Source of the DNA: Tetracentron sinense
Taxonomy: Eukaryota; Streptophyta; Magnoliopsida; Trochodendrales; Trochodendraceae
Direction: 5' to 3'
DNA length: 64,000 nt
NCBI GenBank assembly: GCA_015143295.1
Contig: CM026557.1
Coordinates: 41,921,965-41,985,964 of the forward strand
Part shown: in pieces, positions 46,834 through 58,505 of the stretch
Layout: each line of letters starts with the position of its first letter
Numbering within the stretch: position 1 is the first letter of the stretch
Position numbers and translations under genes: made by a program
The notes under the pieces: model-generated
Databases searched by the model: none
What the model was told of the DNA's origin: nothing
The model's input: the letters and a program-made list of their open reading frames with translations, nothing else

Positions 46834-48163
46834 CTGCATATACAAGCATAAATACAGATTAAATTATTAGATATCAACCATAACATTTCCTGCTACATAA
46901 AACTACCAAAAAAAACACCCTTTAATTAGAACCTACAAGAACCACATTAGCATCCAAGAACTATAAGATCTCATTTAAATGAATATCCATCATTTCCTGC
47001 TTGCACTATAATCTTCATGTCCCACATAATATATCTAATGGACAAGAATAAGTACAATATTAACATTGGAGATTGAGGTTTCATTCATATGATAAGAAAC
47101 CAAGACAATGGCACAATAACTCCTGCATAAAGATCCAATCTCTCAATGAAACCATGACAATGGCACTATAATTCCTCCATAAAGATTCAATCACTCAATT
47201 TGCCATCTTCTCGCCGAAGAATTTACCATGCTTAACCTCCCTACCAATGTAGGGTATGCTAATAACATCACCCGCATCTAGGTCGAGTTAAATTCCCATT
47301 GAAGACTGGGAAAGGGTCAAACAAAGAGAAGTGTAGCATTTTCCACTAGATCCCAACAATATGGTCTCTACTTGACCCGCCTGTGGGGACAAGTATTCAA
47401 GCTTAACTAGGAGATCTGAGTAAGCATTTCAGCATCAGTTTTTGCTGCATCCACAAGAAAAAAAGACCATAGTAATGTGGATAGCCTCACTAAGCCATGC
47501 TTGCACTGTAAACTGACTTCATCTATTCCATCAATGCACGTAGAATACACAGCTGTACAGATTTAGGATATACACAGCTGTATATTCCGCCACTTTAAAT
47601 CACACAAGGTAGTAAAACAAGCTTAAATAACCTTTACATTTTCACAAGATACTTGTACACAGCTAGCAACCAAAAGGAAAACCACCAAAGCTGCAAAGCT
47701 CCTTAGCTGAAGTAGAGAAAGAATATCTGTGTAGTAAGTACTAATTACTGCTACCTCTTGTAATAGTTGCTTACTGGTCAGTCATCATGTGGAATTGGAT
47801 AAGGTTTAAGGAGAAGGTATCGTGCTAACTACCCACTTAATCCGGCTGTAGGGCATATTGGTGGCACTGCATCATTACAGGAGAATGAGAGAGAAAGAGC
47901 TCTAAGACCATTATTATCTACGATCTTTAAAAGCTGTCTCTCTCTAGCTATATATATATGTGCATATAATTGGACTTGGATTGGGGCTTTAACCCAAGCC
48001 CAACCCTACATCAGGTTTGGTTGAGATTTAAAACCCAAGCCCAAATATCACAAATGTTCAGCCCAAGCCTGCCCATGCTGCTTTCTCTCTAGCTTCTGCT
48101 TCTGGTGGTATCTCAACTTCTTTCTCTCCTGCTCCCCAATACTATTTTGGCACCCTCTTAGCT
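46834..48163. other. Intergenic or RPS2 intron, no feature recognised
   Basis: AT-rich. A short near-duplicate (GACAATGGCACAATAACTCC and GACAATGGCACTATAATTCC, with adjoining sequence) at 47103-47190. CCCAAGCCCAA-type repeats at 47990-48070 are probably transposon debris. Confidence 0.4.
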
Positions 48164-48660
48164 TCTTTTTTAATATCAATAATCATGAGGATATATTAAT
48201 TAAAAGAGAGTTACAAAAGAACAAAAGCAAAGTAAAAGAGTTTACAATAGCGTAAACTCAAGACAAAAAGCAGGAAAAAAAAACATGAGAGCTAAAGGGG
48301 ACAGAATCCCAAATTGTAACTGTCTCAACCCAACATCGCTCCCAAATCCACCCAATCACTCCGAATGGAGATTCATTCTAAGCACAGTAAACAAATTTGT
48401 GATCGAATGCGAGAATGGGAAAAGGCACTCTCCTATTTCTTTCTTTCCATATCAATCACGAAATGGCACAAGGAAAAACCAACCAAATTGACCTCTGCGC
48501 ACTAACTGCACATACAAAGGACCAACAGGATAAGAAGTTGTGAAAGGAAGACCCAATCCACACCTACTCGGGCTAGAAAATACCCCCTGATCACACCCAC
48601 AATAGGGCAGTGCAAGAACAAATGATCAACTGTCTCTTTCACTTGAAGGCCCAAGCGAAG
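48164..48660 (-). pseudogene. LINE remnant, minus strand
   Basis: A T run near 48165-48171 marks the tail. On the minus strand near 48655-48570 the zf-RVT end KETVDHLFLHCPIVGVIRG is recognisable. The rest is decayed. A sequence break at 48660 adjoins an LTR-like segment. Confidence 0.55.
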
Positions 48661-49008
48661 TGTTATGATATGTAACAACCCATATGGCCAAGTGGAAGAT
48701 ATTTGGCTCTTAAGGCCAAGTGGGAGATGAAGGAACGTGTTGTCGATATATAGCCAAACCGTTTCCATTCTTTCATATCAATGCTCCTAGTCGTAACAAT
48801 TTTCACCTTGATGGAGGGAGCGGTTCTCCGAAATGAGGGATATCCAACTGTTTCTATAAGCATCTATAAATAGACATATACATGTCTGTGTGCAATACAC
48901 TAACACAAGGTCATGGAGTAAATCCCTCATACCGGCGATCACCAGCCTCACGACATTAACCGCTCATCATCTTCCTTCTTCATCTTGTATACTTTCAATT
49001 TCCAACAG
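48661..49008 (+). mobile_element. Possible Copia-type LTR remnant
   Basis: It starts TGTTATGATATGTAACAACC and ends TTTCCAACA, with a TATA box CTATAAATAGA at 48863-48873 and a GT/CA-rich leader. The size (about 350 bp) and layout fit a Copia LTR. No matching flanking duplication was found, so it is truncated or misjudged. Confidence 0.35.
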
Positions 49009-49009
49009 T

Positions 49010-50243
49010 CTAACGGCGATTGAACTCTTGAGTTGAATCGCAATCACAAATCCTCTTTGACCGCCCTTTTGTTAAGAAGTTTTAACCGTGAATAATTTTT
49101 TGAATATGTTTTTCTAAAAACTAAGATTAGAAGGGTTAGAAAATCCTAACCATAGTTAAAAGGAGTTAAAAGGGACAGATGTTGACTAGTGGGTGCGATT
49201 GAACTCTCCCAAATTCAATTGCGATCAAGGTATTAAACTTCGGTTTCGGCATAAACTTCGGTCGCTAAGGAAGTTAACACGTTTCGAAGAAAGTTTAAAT
49301 CCAAAGAAGTTATGTAAAAATTAAAGAAGTCTAGGAAACTTTTTTTAAAAAACATTAAAAATCTAAGATGAAACTTTAGAGATTCAATACCTAAGCATAA
49401 ATACATATCTAGAATTCATTATATTACTTATGCAAGCATGTAGTACTTAATGTGAGAATCATGTTAAATGACATGCATTGTCTGCTTATTTAAGCTATAA
49501 TTTCATCTTGACATTCCTCTATATTTTCAATAAAAATTTACTATATTTGAACTTCTTTGTCAAGTGAAGGGAATATGTAACGCCCTTTTATTCTCTTTAT
49601 TTTACAATGTTTATCCATGTTAATTGTTTTAGAAACCTGAAAAACTTATGAATGCAAATTAAAGTTGATAAACAATTAAAATTCGATTTAGTTTCTAAAC
49701 CTATTTCAATATACAATTTATGAGTTTAATGTTTTTATTGAATCAATATGTGAAGTGGATATAGGTAGTTAAATAATTTTAATTATAAAATACTATTGGA
49801 AAATTATTTAATTTTGTAATATTACTAAACAGCACTTATGGACATAATATACTAATAATAAAATTATTAGAATTATAATATTATAATTTATAATAAGGTT
49901 AATGCTAGCAACACTCTCTTTTAAAGCTAATTATATTTATAATATAGTTAATGCTAGTGACAAATGTCTTTCCTTATGAAAAAAAATAAGCTTAATGCGA
50001 GTGGAACTTGTATTACCCTTTTAAGTTAAAACTTAGAAAATCCTTCAATTTACAGAATTTTTCTATACACTTCAGTTAACTTCTACCGAAGTACTGTATT
50101 TTCTCAATAATTTTTTTTCTATTTCGATCGAAGTTTACCATTAAGTCGAGTATTTTTAAATACAAGTGCATTTTGCTTCAGACACCATGGAAGTTGACCC
50201 AATTCGTCCAAAGTTGACCGAATTGAGTCGATTTTTGACACCA
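49010..50243. mobile_element. M1-family MITE interrupted by a 1-kb TIR element
   Basis: 49010-49228 is an M1-type inverted repeat (GGCGATTGAACTC ... GCGATTGAACTCTCCC). From 49229 (GGTATTAAACTTCGGTTTC) to about 50243 (CGATTTTTGACACC) is an AT-rich element with weak inverted ends. Its right end recurs at 52440-52535 (GACCGAAGTTGACCGAAATG). No coding capacity. Confidence 0.5.
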
Positions 50244-50485
50244 CGACCACAATTGAATATGATCATTGATAACTATTCGTTAGTTAAGAGGGTTAGAAGC
50301 CTAGTGCTAGACGTTGGGCCAGATGATGGATATCTCAACTGCTAAAGGGAGTTGAACACTGATCACCCGAATGTGGAACACACACAATGCCACTAGCACA
50401 AGCAAACGAGTATACTCCCTAACTGTTATTAACGGATTTCAAAAGGATAACTTCCTTTTCCTCAACTCCCAAAACTTGAAAGTCT

Positions 50486-50939
50486 ATGGTAACCAATAGT
50501 TACCAGAGTGAGAAGCGAAAACGAGAAGCAAAGCGAAAGCGAGAAGCAGGAAGCGAGACTCAAAAAAATCTTAGGAAACGGGAAGCGATAAATGAGATAT
50601 AGGCTCCTCATTCCCATTATATTATTTATGGGTAGTTATTCATTTGATTTTATCTTACATGAGATTTTTGTAGAAAAGTTGGTACCTTAGGTTTCAAACC
50701 GACGATACTTGCTTAGAGTCTACACCCTAGGCTATAGATTGTGGTCTACCACATCACTTCACACATACAACTTTCTTTGACTATTAGATGAGACGTGATG
50801 GAAGCGAGCTTCCTAGGAAGAGAGTTTGTTCGAGAAAACGAGCTTCCTAGGAAGCGAGTTTGTCCGAGGAAGCAAGTTTGGGAAACGAGCTTCCTGAGAA
50901 GCGAGCTTCCCACCTTGTACATAGCTTCCCGGCAACTAT
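50486..50939. mobile_element. ATAGTT-type MITE, copy B
   Basis: It starts ATAGTTACCAGAGTGAGAAGC and ends AGCTTCCCGGCAACTAT. Internally it has several GAGCTTCCTAGGAAGCGAG palindromic repeats that are expanded relative to copy A (4643-5005). A partial related segment is at 51060-51180. Confidence 0.65.
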
Positions 50940-51225
50940 ATAACCAACAACAGCAAAGTTCCATGGCAAGTCAAACTAATTCTCACCAGAATTCAGCTCT
51001 CTAATATACAAACACATCTCCAATTTCTGCACCATACGCTATAAGTTCAGATATATCCCATAATGTCCCACATATAACTCTCTTTGACCACTACATGAGA
51101 CTTGATAGAAGTAAGTCTGGGAAACGAATTTCCTGAGAAGCAAGCACTCGCCCTATACATGGCTTTCGTGCATCTATGGTTGGGTGTGATCTGTAATGGA
51201 TACAATCAAAACTCTCTCGTTAGGT

Positions 51226-52153
51226 ATTATACTATATACTATAGAAATAAGAGTGGTTATGTGAAACCCCTAAATGATCTCCATTTTCATTATATCGTGA
51301 CAAAAGTCATCACCTCTCACACAATGGGACCCACCACTTATCATTTTTCTTTCTCGATCCAAGCACATATTAAATATCATCTCCCACTCTTTCTTGAATT
51401 TGTCTCTCCCAATGAGTCTTTTCTTCTCCTTAAATTATTTTGTGTCAAGTCATCATCTCTATCACAATGGGACCCACGACCTATCACTTTTCTATCTATA
51501 TTCAGTCACATATTAAATACTCTATCTCACTCAAATTTGTCTCTCTCAAAGTCTTTTCTTCTCACATTTGACGATTTATGTTTATCAAAACTTTGTAGCC
51601 AAACACAGGAAGTTTGCCAACCCCCCCCCCCCCCCCCCCTTCTTTCATTAGTTACTTAAAAAATGTAGGCACCAAAAGGAAGGTAATTTCTAAATTTGTT
51701 TTGAATGCTATATAGTGTTCTCTCCTCTTTAAAGATTGTAGCAAGTAATTTACAAATGAAAAAAGGCAAATACCCTATGTTTGGCTACAAAACTATGATA
51801 AACACAAATCCTCAAACGTGAAAAAAAAAGACTCATTGGAGGGGGGGGGAGAGAGAGATGATTATTTTTAATATGCGATTGGAATAAAATAGAAAAGTGA
51901 TAGGTAGTGGGTCTCATTGTGAGAGGTGATGACTTGACAATATAAATTCTAAAGAGAAGAAAAGACTCCTTGAGAGAGACAACTGAGAGAGATAGAGACA
52001 TGATATTTGGATATTTAAAATGTGATTGGATAGAGAAAGAAAAGTGATAAGTGGTTGGTCTCATTGTGAAAGAGATGATGACTTGGCACAATATAATGAA
52101 AAATGAGATCATTTAGGGGTGCAACATAGGCACTCTTATTTCCATAGTATATA
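51226..52153. mobile_element. Large foldback element, 0.93 kb
   Basis: The left arm (ACTATATACTATAGAAATAAG, GTCATCACCTCTCACACAATG) is mirrored by the right arm (CATTGTGAGAGGTGATGAC, CTTATTTCCATAGTATATAG) over about 400 bp. Each arm carries its own internal direct repeat (TCTCACACAATGGGACCCAC-type, twice). A C17 tract lies in the left arm (51621-51638) and a G tract in the right (51841-51849). The frames at 51102-51659 and 51750-52112 are artefacts of the arms. Confidence 0.75.
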
Positions 52154-52549
52154 GTTTGTTTCTCTCCCTAAACCCTCCCATCTCTCTCTCTCTCCCCTTT
52201 TCTTTCTATATATCTCACAACATTATTCCTTCTGTATTTTGTAGCCAACGCATCTGCTTCTGCACGCTAGGGTTTCCTAAGAAGCTTCAGAATGAGAAAA
52301 GGAGGAACGATTTCACCGAAGTTCAGTGACTTCAATGAAATTCCTCATGATGTTCAGAATTTTTCAATTACACTACCATTTTCAGTCGACATTTACCAAA
52401 GTCGAATGACATTCACCAAAGTGCGTAAGGAAATCTTGTACTTTTTAAAATACATGGGGGTTTCGCTTCGGACACCACCGAAGTCGAATCATTTCGACCG
52501 AAGTTGACCGAAATGAGTCAATTTTTTACACCTTAGAGCTAATTGATCC
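52154..52549. other. Element fragment and flank
   Basis: Most of 52290-52535 is related to the 3' part of the element at 49229-50243 (CACCGAAGTTCAGTG, AAAGTCGAATGACATTCACC-like blocks). The frame at 52292-52507 is not a gene. Confidence 0.4.
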
Positions 52550-53023
52550 ATGGTTTAAAAAAAGGCCGAAAAAGTTACGTAACGCTTTCGGTGAATGTCA
52601 TTACCCGCTACCGTGTCGCTACGCTTTTTATCCATACAGGCACCGTAATGCCCGAATCCGTTATGTAACAGGAGTTACGCCCGTTACGTAACGGTAACAG
52701 GCGAAGGACTCGTTCGCAGAAATCCAATTCGAGTTTTTTTAACTAAAAAATATCATTTTTTCATTAAAAATATCATTTTCGACTGGGGGCTACACCCCCT
52801 TGCCACCCCTCGGGGCAATTTGCTAAAGGTAAAATGATATTTTTAGTGAAAAAAACTCTTTAGAATCTTGTTACTTCTTCCTTACATATATTTTTTTTTT
52901 CCTATTTATTGTGATTTTTTGGATTTTTTTTAAGCAAAAAAAAAAGTCGTAACGGCCGAAACCGTTACGTAACGGTTTCAGCCGTGTCCGTTACGGTGTC
53001 CAAAACCTTTCTTTTGAACCTTA
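52550..53023. mobile_element. MULE-like MITE with CGTTACGTAACGG motifs
   Basis: A 9-bp duplication AATTGATCC at 52541-52549 and 53024-53032 flanks ends ATGGTTTAAAAAAAGG and CCTTTCTTTTGAACC, which are imperfect inverted repeats. The palindrome CCGTTACGTAACGG appears near both ends. The 9-bp duplication suggests Mutator-like transposition. Confidence 0.65.
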
Positions 53024-53089
53024 AATTGATCCGTTCTTATTTTAAAAAGCATATTTGTTGTGTTTCCTCCATATACTAGGGTGTCCAAT

Positions 53090-53524
53090 TTAGGCCTGGC
53101 GCAATTAAATAGTTAGGCGATCATGGGATGGAGTCTTGGTCTCAATTCCATTATAGTATACTTCTAACCGGGCTTGACCCGACTCGACAAGACCCGTTTA
53201 CCAAAATGGCCTTATTTTTACACTATTTCTTAGGTGGACTTGGCCCAACCCCATCCTGGCCCGAACCTGATTAATAAATTAGTTGGGCTGGCCTATTTAC
53301 AAATCAAATTTAGACAGGTTCGAGCTGGGCCAGGCTTGGACCAAGCCCACTTGAGGAATCCATAGTGAAAAATGTTTTTTTGGGGGTTTTTAAATAAACA
53401 GACCTTTTTGGGCCGAGCCAAGCCCGGTTAGAAGTATACTAGAAAGGGTCTTGGGCCTAAGACTCTAATCTTAAGTCTCAATTATTTAATCGAGCCAGCC
53501 AGGCCCATTCACACCCCTACTCTT
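53090..53524. mobile_element. hAT-like MITE, GGGTGTxAATGGGCC type
   Basis: The left end GGGTGTCCAATTTAGGCCTGG and the right end CAGGCCCATTCACACCC are inverted. Internal GGGCTTGACCCGACTCG and GCCGAGCCAAGCCCGG blocks also pair. No coding capacity. Confidence 0.6.
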
Positions 53525-55264
53525 AAGTCTTAACCCACAACAAGAGCTTAAAAGACTGCCCATATGTTGCCCAACTCTCGTATCAAAGATGAGATTTCAC
53601 CTACCCCTCCTTAAGACCTATAATTTAATCTCCCCTTAATTTTGGGGAAAACACATCTAACCTTTTTTTAAAAATACCTAACCATTTCTTGGGGTGAGTT
53701 CCATCCTTCACTATTGAGATAAATGGACTTCTCTTCACATACATACATAGAGGCTCCCTCTCACCCTCTCTCTCCACGGGTATTCTCATTGGTGATTATG
53801 CAACACCACTTGTACAGTCAGGAATCTAGTTTAGGTGCAGATGGGACAATCACAATGCCCTAAAGCCATATTTAACTCCAAGTAATGGATCACGGGAAAA
53901 AGCACCCATTACACACCTCCTTGAGCAAATAAAAATTTTCAAAGGCCTCAAATGCCTGATATCCTTTGCAAAATCCAAACCACCATTTTCTTTAAACCAA
54001 GTCAGTCGAACAATCTTAAAGTAGTAATTTTTTCCCATACTATGTTTGCTAGCAATAGGCAAGTAATACCAAATAAACCATTCTATAAGTAACTAAGACG
54101 CCCTTTAGCATCACTCGTGGAGAGCAAAAATGCATTTGACAAGAGTTGGGACTCAGGACCGGAATGATTTTAAGAATCATCATGATTTTAGCATAAAATT
54201 TTTAGAACAAAAGAAGTTGACTAATGAGAAAATCAATTCTGATAAACAATTTTTTTTGCATGAGTCTCAACACTACTTCTCCAACTCTCTATCATTCTCT
54301 CTCACAACTACCACCATCAACACCCCTGCAAGCATCACACCTACCTCATCCCCACCCATCAAAATGTGATTTATGGTGTTCTCATAATTAGTTTTGTCTG
54401 ACTTTCCAAACAAATTATCTGCACAAAATTGATTATGAGAATCCAACCCATTATGTAACAATTTTGACAATTCTCTATACTTGACATGAATGGGACGAGA
54501 ACTGAAAGTTGGAAAAGTAACGTCGAGACTCGTACAAAAAAATTGTTTTGAGAATTGGTTTTCAAACGTAACTTTCTTCATTCCCAAATGTCTATGCTAG
54601 AATCAAGATGATTCCTATAATCATTCCTATCTCAAGCCCTACCAAATGTGTTTCTACGATTTTGTTCCTTAGGAATAGAAATCCCATGAGTGATGCCAAA
54701 ACGGCCCCGATCATTTTCAAGATTTTAGTACGACCTTGCTTTACTCATATTTCAAGTGCTACTCTAAAGCAACAATTGTATCCAAATCTCAGTTGTATGG
54801 CATTTGAAAATTATCTTCATATGCAAGTATGCAACTGACATACTTGTCCCACACATCAATCGATTGAGAGAAAAGAAATTTTTTTTTTACTTGGTCAAAA
54901 TACCCACAGCAGATGCATGGATGCCATAGTAATCCGCAAAATCCATCCAATCACCCTAAATTTTACTTATTTTATGAATCTATGACAGCTTCTCAAGTAT
55001 CATACCAAGTAGTTAAACAATAACAAGAATCTTGCAAAAACCTTGCATGCACTTTTGCATCCCTTTAGGCTGAGCAAAACCACTTCACTTACTATTTAGC
55101 ACAATGCGCAATCAAATGCCCCTTGTTGGTAACTATCTACAACATTTCTCTTTTATTTCTATCTCAACTTTCTTATATGATCTATAGACATGGACAAGAG
55201 TGTTGCATGTCAACATAAATCCAGTCTCTCTCTCTCTATGTGTGTGTGTGTGTGTGTGTGTCTG
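53525..55264. other. Intergenic; possible LINE debris
   Basis: The minus strand at 54062-53850 contains WFKENGGLDFAKDIRHL, reminiscent of a LINE segment after the reverse transcriptase, but too short to be sure. A (TG)n microsatellite occupies 55238-55262. Otherwise nothing recognised. Confidence 0.35.
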
Positions 55265-55492
55265 TGTAGCGTAGACAAAATATCACTTAGGCAACACTTA
55301 GGTCACTGCCTTGCCTAGCCAAGACTCTAATCTCCTACAAATGATGCAAGCGGGCACTCATAAATTTTTTATAAATTTCAAAACAAAGGTAGTTTTGGTT
55401 GCCTAAGCATCGCCAACACTAAAGCAATGCCTTGCCTAAGGAAACTCCAATGCCTAGGCGAGTAGGCGTTGCCTAGACGCTTTGACCATACT
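55265..55492. mobile_element. GCCTAGGCG-type MITE, copy 3
   Basis: The ends GTGTAGCGTAGACAAAATATC and GACGCTTTGACCATAC are inverted repeats. It has the same internal order as 43251-43436, with TAGTTTTGGTTGCCTAAGC. Confidence 0.65.
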
Positions 55493-55513
55493 TGAATTAT
55501 ATATGTATATATC

Positions 55514-55800
55514 AGTGTTTTAAAAGGCGTGAGGCTTATGCCACAATGATCACGTCGAATCGAGGTTAAAGGAAAACATTTTTGAGGCTTAAATTACATG
55601 AGGCTAATGCCTCAAACCATGAGAATAGCTTTATGTCTGAGGCATGTGCCTTATACATTAATCAAAAATAGGGTTCTAACAACATAATTGAGACTTGAAC
55701 ATCAAATATTTTTCCAAGTGAGCCTCATACATTAATTAAAAAAAATTGGGTTCTAGCTTAAACATTAAATTATAAGGTGTGTGCCTCATAATTGTTTTTA
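55514..55800. mobile_element. AGTGTTTTAAAA hAT-like family member (partial)
   Basis: CAGTGTTTTAAAAGGCGTGAG, then GAGGCATGTGCCTTATACATT and AAAAATAGGGTTCTAACAAC, parallel the left part of 4344-5211 (CAGTGTTTTTGAAAGGC ... ACTAACCAAAAATAGG). The right end is not found. Confidence 0.55.
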
Positions 55801-56192
55801 TTAATAAAATCATTAAAAAATTCTTTTTCTTTTCTTTTTTGTTATTAGTCTAAATCAAAACTTAATTTATTATGTGTAATGTAATTAGGCTTTTTAAAAC
55901 CTTGTTGAGTATATTTTACTGGAATTTTAATAGTAGACTTTGCAAAGATCTGGAGTCATTGTCTAACATATATAGTTGGTGACTACTTTGCAATTTTTTG
56001 TTGGAATCCAAAATCAACCATATAATGATTGAACATTATCGGTCTTTTAATATGTATATCCACGAAAAAAGTAAATCTAAATTTTAACTTTTTTTGCCTC
56101 TTAATTTTTTTATGACTGAATAGTTTATATTGTATATAGTATTACGTATGTGTGTGCATACAAAAACATAAATATATATAGAGAGAGAGAGA
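55801..56192. other. Intergenic, no feature recognised
   Basis: AT-rich, ending in AT and GA microsatellites (56170-56195). Confidence 0.4.
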
Positions 56193-57250
56193 GAGTCAGG
56201 GTACTCCCTGTTTTTTACTCCTTATCTAAGTCATCTTTTAAAGAAAATTAATGGCTTTAAACATCACTAAGGTGACATCCTTTTATAAAAATAAATATTT
56301 CCAAAATTTTCCTCTTCTTGTAAAAAAAAATCCACATGATCAAACCTCATTCTCGTTCTCTCTCTCACATTCTCATCTCTCTCCTAAACGTCATTCCCCT
56401 CCTGCTTATTCTCACACTTCACAACTGTATTCGAGATCGAGAAATGATAGAAAGCTTAATGAATCAGCCTTGTTGGGAATCATAGTTGGTGGTTGTTTTC
56501 TAGGGTTTGTGGCATTTGCTTTTCTGCGGATTGTTTGATGCTAGAGAAGAAAAGCTCAAGAAGAGTTCTCTGGAAAGTCACATACAAAGAGAGGGGGAAG
56601 ATTATTAGTGGAAGCAGGAACAAGCATGAATGCAAAGGATTTAAAACATCCGAAGTTTGGTTTTGGGGGCCAAACACTAGACTAAGGGAAGATGAATTCT
56701 TCAAAGACATGTTTGCAGACAGAGATGAAACATCTATTCGGTTTTAGGAGCCAAATTCTTGACATGAACAACAAGCAATGTAAGAGAGCAAAGAAGGCAT
56801 ATGGCTAAGACTATTGGAAATCAGGAAGAAAAGAAGAAGAATAGCAGAGAAGCAAAGTGAAAATCAAGAAGAATGAGAGCAACATATTCAAAGAAGAGCT
56901 ACCAAGGCCAAAACCCTAGCAACTCCAATTCTACTGATCAAAACAGAGCCTTAGAGGAAAAGAAAGGAAATCTGCGCCGAGAAAAACCAAAAGCTGGATT
57001 CAAAGAAAGGAAAGGGGAAGATGGAGATGCCATTGCAGGGAAGAAGAAAGCCGAAGAGGAGATGGTTTACAGGATTTGAGTCGTTCACCATTAACAAGAG
57101 GAATTTTTTTAAGGGGGGCGTTTTTGGAATTATTAATTTTTATAAAAGACACCACCATAGCGATACTTAAAGCCATTGATTTTTTTTTTTAAGAGTGGCT
57201 TTGATAAGGAGTAAAAATAGGGAGTAAGAAAAGACAGTACCCCTAGACTG
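56193..57250. mobile_element. TIR element carrying a receptor-kinase gene fragment (Pack-type)
   Basis: The ends, about 90 bp, are inverted: GGGTACTCCCTG...TTTTTACTCCTTATC...AATGGCTTTAA on the left, and TTAAAGCCATTGATTT...GATAAGGAGTAAAAA...AGTACCCC on the right. The interior has no transposase but encodes a host-like peptide (see 56440-56540). The flanks are AT/GA microsatellites, so no duplication can be read. Confidence 0.6.
56440..56540 (+). pseudogene. Captured LRR receptor-kinase transmembrane fragment
   Basis: RKLNESALLGIIVGGCFLGF followed by VAFAFLRIV and a stop closely resembles the juxtamembrane and transmembrane segment of plant LRR-III receptor-like kinases (At5g58300 and At4g23740 type), where S-A-L-L-G-I-I-V-G-G-C is typical. 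No kinase domain follows. Identification is from memory of the family. Confidence 0.5.
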
Positions 57251-57395
57251 ACTCATATATATATATATATAGGATAGATACTTATGCTACCTTCGAAAGA
57301 AATGATCCATCCCTTACCACTAGTCCGATATACCAGGTCTACTATAACAACCTCATGGTGATTCTTCCACATGCTAATCAAGAAAACAAATTTGG

Positions 57396-57827
57396 TTGTT
57401 TGAAAATAGATTTACAACTGGCATTGAATCTGAATCTCCAGATGATCTCTTTGGCTTTCCTAAATGCATCCAAGAAGCTTGCTCTATTGTTCGCTCTAGC
57501 TCTTATCACCAATACCTTTATCTTGAGGTAATCAGCTCTTGTCCTCAATGGGACCATGAAAGTTATATTTGTCATCCTTCAATGCACATTATCCTTATCC
57601 ATCATTTTGATTCGGACGATAATCCTCCTGCTCATATTCGAACCAAATCCTTCTATACAGTAGAGGAACTTCAACGCAGAAAGGTGAATGGATTAATTCG
57701 TATTCAAACATTATTACAAAACTCTCATCATTGGCGCATTCTCACCCAAACCAAAAGAATACTCGTCTTCTTTAAGGATAAAAATATTTCTCTTCGCTGG
57801 CATCTTTTGTACTCTGATATAATGTAA
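57396..57827 (+). pseudogene. Viral C-terminal or accessory ORF remnant of unknown function
   Basis: A 143-codon open frame without a domain I can name. The same protein, diverged, is encoded in the inverse arm on the minus strand (around 62303-62064), which supports that it was once coding. In-frame continuity is lost upstream of 57396. Probably the region after RNase H or a separate ORF of the virus; this is inference. Confidence 0.5.
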
Positions 57828-58129
57828 GACACAATCAATGGCTCTTCTGAAGTCTGTGATGCTCTTTATCATGTTTACCAGAATATTAACAATCCTCTCA
57901 GACCACTTGGTTACTTCAATCAGACACATCGCAAAGAATATAAATATCTCGATGATTCTGATCATGATAATGACCCTGATATGGACTTCTTAATTCCTGA
58001 CCCACCTGATGTTGCTATAGTGGATCCAGCTTCTGCTCCATGACCCGAATTTTCTATCCCAAAGCTCCTAAGAAGATTGTTGATTGTTCAAAATCTTCAA
58101 AAATATCAAGATAACTCTCATGTCACGCA

Positions 58130-58250
58130 CTGCTACAGTAACGCTACAGTGACTTTTGCTACAGTGACAATCTACAGTTGATGTGAATAGTATGTGAACA
58201 GTAGACCCGTGAGTCTACAGTAGTTGACTTGTAAACTCTATAAATAAAAC
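58130..58250 (+). promoter_or_regulatory. Putative viral promoter with CTACAGT repeats and TATA box
   Basis: CTACAGT occurs five times (58133, 58144, 58159, 58172 and 58214) just upstream of a strong TATA box CTATAAATA at 58238-58246. The motif spacing and position suggest promoter elements. The inverse arm keeps several of them but has a changed TATA box near 61620. Confidence 0.55.
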
Positions 58251-58505
58251 ATTTCTCTTTGAGTTGAGGCATAACCGGGATAGTGTCCTGACCTTTTTAC
58301 TTGTTCTAGTGTGCTTTTTAGTTTGCTTGTGTGGTTCTCTAGCTTGGCTTCTTAAAGCTTCTGTACATCTTCTTTTTCAAGTTTGTTCAAAGGCTTCGGC
58401 CTCAGTCCTCAATCTGTAAGTATCTTTTCTATGTATTAAAATTTGATTGCTTAGCTTGTTTGTTTTAACTTTTGTTTTAGCTTATCTCTCAATCTCCCCT
58501 ATAAT

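Noticed and set aside
48863..48873. TATA box CTATAAATAGA as promoter of a host gene
   Set aside because: No coding exon follows within several kb, and the surroundings look like an LTR. Kept only as part of the possible LTR remnant.
51102..52112. Frames of 185 and 120 residues with TYHFSFSIQ-like repeats
   Set aside because: Both arise from the same foldback-element arm read in opposite directions and include a poly-C tract.
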